From 62-47 sp049647485 (GTDB taxonomy: Bacteria > Pseudomonadota > Alphaproteobacteria > Rhizobiales > Xanthobacteraceae), in NCBI GenBank assembly GCA_049647485.1, contig JBARXT010000107.1:1-13307 (forward strand): a DNA stretch of 13,307 bases, in the 5' to 3' direction. The position numbers and the translations under genes are program-made. The notes under the pieces were generated by a model. That model saw only the letters and a program-made list of their open reading frames with translations. It made no database searches and had not been told where the DNA came from. Position 1 is the stretch's first letter, and each line of letters starts with the position of its first letter. Shown piece after piece: positions 1 to 6,029 of this stretch.

Positions 1-602
1 CTAACGACTTCGCCTCGTTCCTGTTGCAGGCTCAGGCGTCGCGTGCCGAAATCGTCGCGCTGGCCAATGCCGGCGGCGACACCATCAAGTCGATCAAGCA
101 GGCGTCCGAATTCGGTATCATCCAGGGCGGTCAGAAACTGGCCGGCATGTTGCTGTTCATTTCCGACATCCACTCGCTCGGCCTGAAGACCGCGCAGGGT
201 TTGCAACTGACGACGGGGTTCTACTGGGACCTCAACGAGAAGACCCGCAGCTTCGGGGAACGCTTCGCCGCCCGCAACAACGGACGTTATCCGTCGATGA
301 ATCAGGCCGGCGCCTATTCCGCGACGATGACCTACCTCAAGGCGGTTGCCAAGGTCGGCTCGCCGAAGGACGGCAAGGCCGTGGTCAAGGCGATCCGCGA
401 CATGGGCGCCTTCGACGATCCGCTGTTCGGCAAGACCCAACTGCGCGAGGACGGGCGCGTGGTCCATGACATGCTGCTGGTTCAGGTGAAGACACCGGAA
501 GAATCCAAAAAGCCTTACGACTATTACAAAGTGCTCTCGACCATTCCCGGAGACAGGGCGTTCCGTCCGCTGAAGGACGGCGGCTGTCCGCTGGTGAAGT
601 GA
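1..602 (+). CDS. ABC transporter substrate-binding protein, branched-chain amino acid type (5' end outside window)
   Basis: This is the C-terminal half of a periplasmic type-I solute-binding protein (LivK/HAAT family), the component that captures a small ligand and delivers it to an ABC permease. The open frame begins before the window, with first full codon at 3, and ends with TGA at 600-602, so 199 residues are visible of a usual total near 400. The visible part resembles the second lobe of the family: an early helix with GGDTIKSIKQASEFGI, then a strand around LLFISDIHSLGL, a GFYWDL segment, and a C-terminal stretch ending in an exposed Cys-Pro-Leu-Val-Lys tail. In alphaproteobacteria, members next to dehydrogenases often import aromatic or organic acids rather than amino acids, but the ligand cannot be read from sequence. 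It lies 84 bases before an aldehyde dehydrogenase gene on the same strand, with a strong hairpin in between. The family call is firm; the substrate is unknown. Confidence 0.85.
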   Translation, partial: NDFASFLLQAQASRAEIVALANAGGDTIKSIKQASEFGIIQGGQKLAGMLLFISDIHSLGLKTAQGLQLTTGFYWDLNEKTRSFGERFAARNNGRYPSMNQAGAYSATMTYLKAVAKVGSPKDGKAVVKAIRDMGAFDDPLFGKTQLREDGRVVHDMLLVQVKTPEESKKPYDYYKVLSTIPGDRAFRPLKDGGCPLVK

Positions 603-616
603 AGAACATGAGCTGT

Positions 617-643
617 GCCGGCGCGAATCCCGTTCGCGCCGGC
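617..643 (+). terminator. Perfect 11-bp hairpin after the solute-binding protein gene
   Basis: An 11-bp perfect inverted repeat (GCCGGCGCGAA at 617-627 and its complement at 633-643) encloses a 5-base loop, 14 bases after the solute-binding protein stop. No T-run follows, so it is not a textbook intrinsic terminator. Such stems after solute-binding protein genes often stabilise the upstream mRNA or partly stop transcription, which keeps the binding protein more abundant than downstream products. Only about 40 bases separate it from the next gene, leaving little room for a separate promoter. Confidence 0.6.
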
Positions 644-686
644 TGCTCGTCCGCGACGAATCTTTCGACATTCATGAGGTGACGTG

Positions 687-2189
687 ATGCGACCTGCACG
701 ACAGGTGGAGCAATTGGCTCGCTATGACCGGATGTATATCGGCGGCGCGTGGGTCGAACCCGAAGACGGTGGGCTGATGGAAAGCATCGACCCCGCGACA
801 GGGCGCGCGTGGGCGGTTGTCGCCTATGGCGGATTGATCGACGTCGATCGGGCCGTCTCTGCCGCGCGCGACGCGCTCAAGGGATCATGGGGCCGCATGC
901 CCGGCCACGAACGCGCGGCGCTGCTGCGGAAGTTCGCCGACCTATACAAGGAGAGGGCGCCGCAACTCATGGTGCTGGAGACGACGGATTCCGGGCGCGC
1001 CATTCGCGAGGCGCGGGCCGACATCTCCGGTCACAGCAACGGCTATCACTGGTGGGCCTCGCTGGCCGACAAGCATTCCGGCCGCACCATTCCCGTCGAC
1101 GATTCCGTGCACGCCTTCACCACGCGCATACCAGTGGGCGTCGTCGCGGCGATCACGCCCTGGAACGTGCCACTGATGGCAGCGGCGTGGAAGCTCGGCC
1201 CGGCGCTCGCCGCCGGGTGCACGGTCGTCCTCAAACCGGCCGAACAGACGCCGGTGACCTCGCTCGAGCTTGGCAAGCTGTTCGAGGAGGCGGGCTTCCC
1301 GCCGGGCGTCGTCAACATCGTTCCCGGCTACGGCCGCGACGGCGCCGGCGAATATCTGGTCAAGCATCCCGGCGTCGACAAGATTGCCTTCACCGGCGAA
1401 GGGACGACGGCAAAGGAAATCGTCCGCGCGGGCTCCGAGACCATGAAGCGGTTTACATTCGAACTGGGTGGAAAGTCGCCGCACATCATCTTCGCGGATG
1501 CCGATATCGAGCAGGCGCTCAACGCCGCCACCAATTCTGCATGGACGTTGTGCGGGCAAAGTTGTGCGCTCGGCTCCCGCGTTCTGGTGCAGCGTTCGGT
1601 CTACGATCGCGTCGTCGAGGAGTTCTCGCGACGTGCGGGCAAAGTGCGTGTCGGACTTCCGCTCGACGAGGCCACGCATATGGGGCCGCAGGCCCATGAA
1701 GAGCAGCTCAACAAGACGCTGAGCTACATCGACATTGGCCGCAACGATGGCGCGCAACTGGTGACCGGCGGCCGTCGTCTTTCGGGCGGTGCGCTCGGCG
1801 ATGGCTACTTCATCGAGCCGACCGTGTTCGCCAATGTCAGCAACGATATGCGCATCGCGCGGGAAGAAATCTTCGGACCAGTCGCAGCGCTGATTCCGTT
1901 CGACGACGAAGAGGAGGCGATCACGGCGGCCAACGATACGTCTTATGGATTGACGGCGGGATTGTGGACGCAGGATGTCGGCCGCGCCCATCGTGTCTCA
2001 AGCCGTATTCAGGCCGGTATGGTCTGGGTCAACACCTATCGCTTCATTCGCTGGTCGACGCCCTATGGCGGTTTCAAGGGCAGCGGCTGGGGCCGCGAGA
2101 ACGGCATCGAGGCGCTCGACTCTTATCTTGAAACGCGCACCACGGTGATCAGCACCACCGGTCGTTTCCCCGACGCTTACGCCCAGTAA
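687..2189 (+). CDS. NAD(P)-dependent aldehyde dehydrogenase
   Basis: A member of the aldehyde dehydrogenase superfamily, oxidising an aldehyde to a carboxylic acid with NAD(P)+ in the cytoplasm. The 500 residues match the usual length. The TPWN motif and KPAEQTP loop of the cofactor site are present. The general-base Glu is at about residue 259 in FELGGKSP and the nucleophilic Cys at about 293 in GQSCALGSR, the usual 34 residues apart. EEIFGPV and the C-terminal substrate-channel region follow. The usual FTGST turn reads FTGEGTT, so Glu replaces the Ser that commonly contacts the cofactor; variants with Glu here exist in semialdehyde dehydrogenases such as the HpaE type. I chose ATG at 687 over the adjacent GTG at 684 because GAGGT at 676-680 is then 6 bases away. 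The next gene is a short-chain dehydrogenase 27 bases downstream, so the pair may carry out successive alcohol and aldehyde oxidation. The substrate is not determinable. Confidence 0.93.
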   Translation: MRPARQVEQLARYDRMYIGGAWVEPEDGGLMESIDPATGRAWAVVAYGGLIDVDRAVSAARDALKGSWGRMPGHERAALLRKFADLYKERAPQLMVLETTDSGRAIREARADISGHSNGYHWWASLADKHSGRTIPVDDSVHAFTTRIPVGVVAAITPWNVPLMAAAWKLGPALAAGCTVVLKPAEQTPVTSLELGKLFEEAGFPPGVVNIVPGYGRDGAGEYLVKHPGVDKIAFTGEGTTAKEIVRAGSETMKRFTFELGGKSPHIIFADADIEQALNAATNSAWTLCGQSCALGSRVLVQRSVYDRVVEEFSRRAGKVRVGLPLDEATHMGPQAHEEQLNKTLSYIDIGRNDGAQLVTGGRRLSGGALGDGYFIEPTVFANVSNDMRIAREEIFGPVAALIPFDDEEEAITAANDTSYGLTAGLWTQDVGRAHRVSSRIQAGMVWVNTYRFIRWSTPYGGFKGSGWGRENGIEALDSYLETRTTVISTTGRFPDAYAQ

Positions 2190-2216
2190 TCAAGCCTGCA
2201 AGGAAAGAGACAAAAC

Positions 2217-2987
2217 ATGCGTCTGGCAAACAAGCTCGCCGTCATTACCGCCGCCGCTTCCGGTATGGGGCGCGCCGGCGTCGAAATTTTCCTCAAGGAG
2301 GGCGCCAAGGTCGTCGCGATCGACGTCAATGCCGATGCGCTGGCGAAACTCGCGGCTGACGTCAAGATCGCAGGCCACACCATCGAGACAATCCAGGCCG
2401 ATCTCTCGCAACCGGAACAGATGCGCGGGTCGGTGAACGACGCGGCATCGCGGCTTGGCGGCATCGATATCATGTGGGCGCATGCCGGCATTCCGGGACC
2501 AGGCGGCATCGAGAATCTCGATCTCGACGCCTATCAGGCGGCGATGACCCTCAACGTCACCTCGGCGGCGCTCGCGGCGGGTGAAGTGATCGGCCATATG
2601 CGCAAGCGCGGTGGCGGATCGCTGATCTTTACGTCATCGGTGTCCGGACTGGTCGGTTCGATGTTCAGCCCGGTTTATTCGGCGGCGAAGTTTGCCGTGG
2701 TCGGCCTCACCAAATCGCTGGCGCAACGCTTTGCTGCCGATGGCGTTCGCGTCAATGTCGTTTGTCCGGGACTTGCCGATACGCCAATGAAGATCGGGTT
2801 CACCGGGCGCTCGGGCGATCCCGTCGAGGCGGAGGAAAATCAGAAGCGTCTGCTGGCATCGGTGCCGATGGGCCGGCTGTGCCGGCCGGAGGAAGCCGCC
2901 TACGCCGCGCTCTGGCTCGCATCCGATGAAGCATCCTTCGTCACCGGCGTGGCCTTGCCAGTTGACGGCGGCTTTACGGCGCGTTGA
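2217..2987 (+). CDS. SDR family NAD(P)-dependent oxidoreductase
   Basis: A classical short-chain dehydrogenase/reductase of 256 residues, interconverting a hydroxyl and a carbonyl with NAD(P)(H). The Rossmann nucleotide-binding turn is TAAASGMG (11-18), where the usual first Gly is Ala. An Asp at the end of the second strand (VAIDVN) favours NAD(H). The usual NNAG motif reads AHAG. The catalytic tetrad is complete by spacing: Asn113, Ser141, Tyr154 and Lys158 (YSAAK). The C-terminal VTGVALPVDGG motif is typical. AGGA at 2201-2204 lies 12 bases before the ATG, a rather long spacing. The gene follows the aldehyde dehydrogenase by 27 bases and is probably cotranscribed with it; the likely partner role is oxidation of an alcohol or hydroxyacyl intermediate. 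It ends at a hairpin before the convergent crotonase gene. The family is secure; the substrate is unknown. Confidence 0.93.
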   Translation: MRLANKLAVITAAASGMGRAGVEIFLKEGAKVVAIDVNADALAKLAADVKIAGHTIETIQADLSQPEQMRGSVNDAASRLGGIDIMWAHAGIPGPGGIENLDLDAYQAAMTLNVTSAALAAGEVIGHMRKRGGGSLIFTSSVSGLVGSMFSPVYSAAKFAVVGLTKSLAQRFAADGVRVNVVCPGLADTPMKIGFTGRSGDPVEAEENQKRLLASVPMGRLCRPEEAAYAALWLASDEASFVTGVALPVDGGFTAR

Positions 2988-3030
2988 TTGCGCTCACGGC
3001 TTTCGACTGAAACGCTTTCATTCGCATCAA

Positions 3031-3058
3031 ACCCTCTCCCGTGCGAACGGGAGAGGGT
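3031..3058. terminator. Perfect 11-bp palindromic hairpin in a convergent junction (bidirectional terminator or dispersed repeat)
   Basis: ACCCTCTCCCG at 3031-3041 pairs perfectly with its complement at 3048-3058 around a 6-base loop. It sits between the converging SDR gene (stop at 2987) and crotonase gene (stop at 3068), where it could end transcription from both sides. The stem lacks a T-run on the plus strand. CCCTCTCC...GGAGAGGG stems recur in intergenic regions of many proteobacterial genomes, so this may be one copy of a dispersed repeat; that is from memory and was not searched. Confidence 0.65.
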
Positions 3059-3067
3059 CTGATATCT

Positions 3068-3856
3068 TCAAAATTTCGGCCGCCGCTTTTCCTTGTAGGC
3101 GGCGACGCCTTCCTTGATTTCGTCGCCGCGCATGCTGTCGCGCTGGCGCTGGTCGGCGGCGGCCTCGTCGAGCTTGCTGTGAGCGATCTCGTTGATGGTC
3201 CGCTTCATCCCGCGCATTGCGACGGGCGCATTGCCAGCCAGTGTTGTGGCGAGCGCGTCCACCTCGCGATCCAGTTCGGCGGCGGGCACCATGGCGGTGA
3301 GATAGCCGATTGCCAGCATTTCGGCGGCGTCGATCTTTTGCGCGGTGAGGAACAGTTTCTTGGCGGCGTTGACGCCAAGCCGGGAGACGTATCGCGACAT
3401 CCCGCTTTTATAATAGTGCAGGCCGAGCCGTGCCGCCGGCATGAACATCTCGCAAGTCTCAACCCCGATACGGAAGTCGCAGGCCAGCGCCAGATCGGTC
3501 GCGCCGCCATAGACGCCGCCGTTGAGTCGGCAGATCGTTGGCACGCCCAGATCCTCAAGACGGTCGGCGACTGCCTCGAAGGCCGAACCGGCGCTTTGCT
3601 CATCGGGGGCGCTTGCGGTGCGTGCGGCGACGGTGCCGAGATCGAAGCCGGCGCAGAAGGCGCGCCCCGTGCCGGTGAGCACCAGCACGCGGACCCGGCT
3701 CTCCGCCTCGACACGGTCGAACAAGGCCATCAGAGTTGCCAGATCGGAGGGTTGCAGACGGTTGAGCAAACGGGGCCGGTTCAAGCGGATAATGGCGCGA
3801 TGTCCTTCCAGGCTCAGGACCGGTTCGCTGGCAATATCGTCGATTGCTTCGGGCAT
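3068..3856 (-). CDS. Crotonase (enoyl-CoA hydratase/isomerase) family protein with non-canonical active site
   Basis: A 262-residue crotonase-fold protein that should bind an acyl-CoA thioester. The oxyanion-hole segments are visible: RAFCAGFDL (65-73, CAG turn) and GVYGGATDLALACD (114-127), with Gly118 matching the second oxyanion-hole glycine. The catalytic glutamates of true enoyl-CoA hydratases are absent: Asp121 stands where Glu144 (rat numbering) is expected, and the Pro-Glu-Ile motif around Glu164 is Pro140-Ala141-Ala142. It may therefore be an isomerase, a hydrolase or another crotonase chemistry; hydratase naming would be an over-call. ATG at 3856 is preceded by a GGGAAGAAG-type ribosome site about 6 bases away. 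It is transcribed alone, convergent with the SDR gene, with a TTGCC-N5-GGCAA inverted repeat just upstream. The family is sure, the reaction open. Confidence 0.88.
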   Translation of the reverse strand: MPEAIDDIASEPVLSLEGHRAIIRLNRPRLLNRLQPSDLATLMALFDRVEAESRVRVLVLTGTGRAFCAGFDLGTVAARTASAPDEQSAGSAFEAVADRLEDLGVPTICRLNGGVYGGATDLALACDFRIGVETCEMFMPAARLGLHYYKSGMSRYVSRLGVNAAKKLFLTAQKIDAAEMLAIGYLTAMVPAAELDREVDALATTLAGNAPVAMRGMKRTINEIAHSKLDEAAADQRQRDSMRGDEIKEGVAAYKEKRRPKF

Positions 3857-3872
3857 ATTCTTCTTCCCGTGG

Positions 3873-3887
3873 TTGCCGTATAGGCAA
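3873..3887. promoter_or_regulatory. Candidate operator: TTGCC-N5-GGCAA inverted repeat
   Basis: TTGCC (3873-3877) and GGCAA (3883-3887) form a perfect 5-bp inverted repeat with a 5-base AT-rich centre (GTATA), 17 bases upstream of the crotonase start. The size and position suit a dimeric repressor site for the leftward gene. No regulator gene is adjacent, so the cognate protein is unknown and the site could be chance. Confidence 0.3.
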
Positions 3888-4001
3888 AGCGATGTGAGAT
3901 TGTTCGTATCGTTGACGGAGTTGTGATCGCCCGGCGCAATCCGCCGTGCAAGCTACGTCATCCATCACAAGAGCATTTACTTTGGCAACAGGTTAGCTCC
4001 C

Positions 4002-4664
4002 ATGGACGTGTCCCATCTCGCGCAGACGTTCGGCAGTCTGTTCGTGGCGATCTTCGTGGTCGCGACCTATACCATGAAGACGATGATCCCGTTGCGGGTG
4101 TTCGGGATTCTCACCAACGTCATCCTGATCGCCATCGCCATTCCCACCCATCATTATCCGACGCTGGTGCTGCATGGCATCCTGCTGCCGCTCAATGTCT
4201 ACCGGCTGCACGAAATGCTGCAACTGGTGCGCGATGTGAAGAAGTCGGTCAACAGCGACCTGTCAATGGACTGGCTGAAGCCGTTCATGACCAAGCGCAG
4301 TTGCAAGGTGGGCGAGGTGCTGTTCTACAAGGACGAGCAGGCGGAGGAGATGTTTTATATTGTCTCGGGCCGCTATCGCCTGGTCGAGTCCGAGATTGAA
4401 CTGGCGGTCGGTGCGCTCGTTGGCGAACTCGGCATGCTGTCGCCAACCCACGAGCGAACGCAGACGCTGGAATGCATCGAGCCGGGCGCGGTGTTGAGCG
4501 TCACCTATACGCAGGTCGAGGAATTGTTCGTGCAGAATCCGGAGTTTGGCTTCTATTTCCTCAAGCTCGCCAGCGCACGGCTGTTCGAAAACATCGGCAA
4601 GCTGGAGAACCGGCTGGCCGACTATACTTACGACCGTGCGGGGGCGCGGCCGACCCCGGCATGA
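4002..4664 (+). CDS. Membrane protein with C-terminal cyclic nucleotide-binding domain
   Basis: The 220 residues begin with a hydrophobic region of probably three membrane helices (about 7-24, 32-48 and 53-69), followed by a charged linker and a cytoplasmic cNMP-binding-like domain from about 92 to 200. The phosphate-binding cassette is recognisable as GELGMLSPTHERTQT (141-155), with Gly141-Glu142 and Arg152-Thr153 in the positions that hold cyclic nucleotide in CRP-type domains. There is no DNA-binding helix-turn-helix, so it is unlikely to be a transcription factor; it may transmit a cAMP or cGMP signal at the membrane. Three helices plus one such domain resembles the eukaryotic Popeye (POPDC) layout, a similarity of architecture only. 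ATG at 4002 has only a weak ribosome site (AGGTTA). The next gene follows after 16 bases and is likely cotranscribed. The domain call is good; ligand and partner are unknown. Confidence 0.8.
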   Translation: MDVSHLAQTFGSLFVAIFVVATYTMKTMIPLRVFGILTNVILIAIAIPTHHYPTLVLHGILLPLNVYRLHEMLQLVRDVKKSVNSDLSMDWLKPFMTKRSCKVGEVLFYKDEQAEEMFYIVSGRYRLVESEIELAVGALVGELGMLSPTHERTQTLECIEPGAVLSVTYTQVEELFVQNPEFGFYFLKLASARLFENIGKLENRLADYTYDRAGARPTPA

Positions 4665-4680
4665 CGCAACGGAGCCTGCG

Positions 4681-5523
4681 TTGAACAGCATCGTGGAATC
4701 ATTTCGTTTTCTGCTCTCCGACCTCACCGGCGTGGACGACTGCAAACCGCCGACGGTGCCGGATGGCGTGCCGGATGCGCTGCGGTCCGAGGCGGCTGAC
4801 GCGATCGCGGTGTTGATCGCCTATCAAGGGCCGAGCTACGCGCAACTCTATGTCCATCGCCTGCGCAGGTTCGCGCGCCGGCGCGACGTCAATGCCGAGT
4901 TACTTGGTCTGATCGCGCGCGAGATGGCGCGGCGGATGTGTTACGACGATCCCATCTGCATCGCGCAGCGTCATCTTGCGACGGCCCGAACCGGGGACAC
5001 TGTGGCGGAACGTCATCGTTTCCGGCTCGAAGATCTGTTCGGTGCACTTCCCGGCAAGTTCGGATGGCCGTTACTGGCAGGATGCGAGCGAGCCGGATGG
5101 TTGCATGTGCCGGTCTCCATGCGCTTCAACGGATGCAGTTTGCTTGGGCGGCAGCGATTGCGGCTGGAAGCAGGCTTGCGGCGCTGGCGGCTGTTTTCCG
5201 CGCGCTACGCGTCCGAACGCGCATGGGTCGAGCGCTGGCTCCACATGATCGACCGTAGCCTGACCAAACAACCGGCCGTCGCTATAGCGATCGCCGGAAC
5301 GGCCGCGATGGTACAGGGCAGCGGCGACGGCTACCGGCAAGGCTTCGCCGACTGGCATGCATTGATCGACGGCATAGTGAAACCGACGCTGGATGGCGCG
5401 TTGCCGGTTGCCGATCTATCCGGCGCCGTCGTCGAAATTGCAACGCTGTCGCGTGACGGTTCGCCGGGAGATGTCGCAGCGGCGATCCTGCGGATTCAGG
5501 AGGAAGCAACCCATGGCGTTTGA
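4681..5523 (+). CDS. DUF6537-like protein (resembles the C-terminal module of indolepyruvate oxidoreductase beta-family proteins)
   Basis: A 280-residue soluble protein. I chose TTG at 4681 because GGAG at 4671-4674 sits 6 bases before it; a longer in-frame extension would overlap the preceding gene out of frame. By recollection, several stretches look like the DUF6537 region found at the C-terminus of indolepyruvate:ferredoxin oxidoreductases: LIAYQGPSYAQLYVHRLRRF (about residues 44-63), the Arg-Met-Cys-Tyr-Asp-Asp-Pro segment after it, LRRWRLFSARYASERAWVERWL, and VQGSGDGYRQGFADW, comparable to the family's KGYGDTH-like motif. The thiamine-diphosphate, iron-sulfur and gamma domains that normally come with it are absent, and nothing like them lies just upstream. 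It may be a split-off subunit, an orphan remnant or a protein with a new role. It follows the cNMP-domain gene by 16 bases. The gene is convincing; the family match is tentative. Confidence 0.6.
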   Translation: MNSIVESFRFLLSDLTGVDDCKPPTVPDGVPDALRSEAADAIAVLIAYQGPSYAQLYVHRLRRFARRRDVNAELLGLIAREMARRMCYDDPICIAQRHLATARTGDTVAERHRFRLEDLFGALPGKFGWPLLAGCERAGWLHVPVSMRFNGCSLLGRQRLRLEAGLRRWRLFSARYASERAWVERWLHMIDRSLTKQPAVAIAIAGTAAMVQGSGDGYRQGFADWHALIDGIVKPTLDGALPVADLSGAVVEIATLSRDGSPGDVAAAILRIQEEATHGV

Positions 5524-5584
5524 AAACGCATTCGGACTTGGCAATCGATCAAATGCCACTAATCTGCGCAGGTGCGTTGCCTGA
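5498..5584 (+). other. Strong ribosome-binding site with a possible 23-codon leader ORF
   Basis: AGGAGG at 5498-5503 lies 9 bases before ATG at 5513, the best ribosome site in this part of the window. The ATG opens a frame of only 23 codons, ending at TGA 5582-5584. It overlaps the last codons of the DUF6537-like gene and stops 40 bases before the likely start of the DUF3307 gene. It could be a translated leader peptide, a coupling device, or the remains of a gene start left by a deletion. The peptide (MAFENAFGLG...) resembles nothing I know. Confidence 0.3.
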
Positions 5585-5624
5585 AAACGCGATCGCGAAG
5601 GGCGTCAGCTTGTTGTTACCAGAC

Positions 5625-6014
5625 ATGAGCACCTCGGTGACGGTCGGACCGCTGGTCGGCTGGATGCTGGCGCTGACGGTCAAGCACGTGATTGCGGATT
5701 TCCTGCTGCAAAACCACTGGATGGCGGCCGGCAAGGACGCCAAGGCCGGCTGGGCGCTCCCGCTGCTGACGCACTGTCTGATCCATGGCGTTCTCACCAC
5801 GGCGCTGGTTGCGGCGGTGGCGCCGCGCTTCTGGTTTATCGGTCCGGTCGATTTCGCCATTCATCTGGCGGTCGATCGCGCCAAGGGTTTCTGCGTGGCG
5901 CGGTTTGATGTCACGCCGACGCATCGCTGGTTCTGGTGGCTGATCGGTATCGATCAGGCGTTGCATCACCTGACCGGTTTCGCTCTCGCCGTCTGGCTCG
6001 CCGCCAATCAATAA
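5625..6014 (+). CDS. DUF3307 family integral membrane protein
   Basis: A small hydrophobic protein of 129 residues with about three or four membrane segments. It carries features I associate with DUF3307: VKHVIADFLLQNHWMA near the N-terminus, LLTHCLIHGVLT in the middle, FAIHLAVDRAKG, and GIDQALHHLTGFALA at the end. The conserved His, Asp, Gln and Lys residues lie within or beside membrane helices (His21, Asp25, His50, His54, His80, Asp84, Lys87, Asp110, His114, His115), suggesting a polar or metal site in the membrane. The family's function is unknown. ATG at 5625 puts the conserved region at the very N-terminus, as expected, but its own ribosome site is poor; ATG at 5553 or TTG at 5520 in the same frame are alternatives. 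The haloalkane dehalogenase gene begins 15 bases after its stop, so the two are likely cotranscribed. Confidence 0.75.
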   Translation: MSTSVTVGPLVGWMLALTVKHVIADFLLQNHWMAAGKDAKAGWALPLLTHCLIHGVLTTALVAAVAPRFWFIGPVDFAIHLAVDRAKGFCVARFDVTPTHRWFWWLIGIDQALHHLTGFALAVWLAANQ

Positions 6015-6029
6015 CAACAAGGAGATGAG

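Noticed and set aside
942..1991. Leftward open frame of 349 codons opposite the aldehyde dehydrogenase
   Set aside because: The aldehyde dehydrogenase motifs are complete on the plus strand; the antisense frame is typical third-position GC bias.
3041..3883. Rightward open frame of 280 codons opposite the crotonase gene
   Set aside because: The crotonase on the minus strand has clear CoA-binding motifs and a ribosome site; the plus-strand frame has none.
4546..4680. Longer N-terminus for the DUF6537-like protein from an upstream in-frame codon
   Set aside because: It would overlap about 120 bases of the cNMP-domain gene out of frame and lacks a ribosome site, whereas TTG 4681 has GGAG at the right distance.
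4681..5523. Pseudogene remnant of a full indolepyruvate oxidoreductase
   Set aside because: The frame is intact with its own ribosome site and normal codon use, and no upstream remnant of the missing domains is visible; kept as an alternative only.
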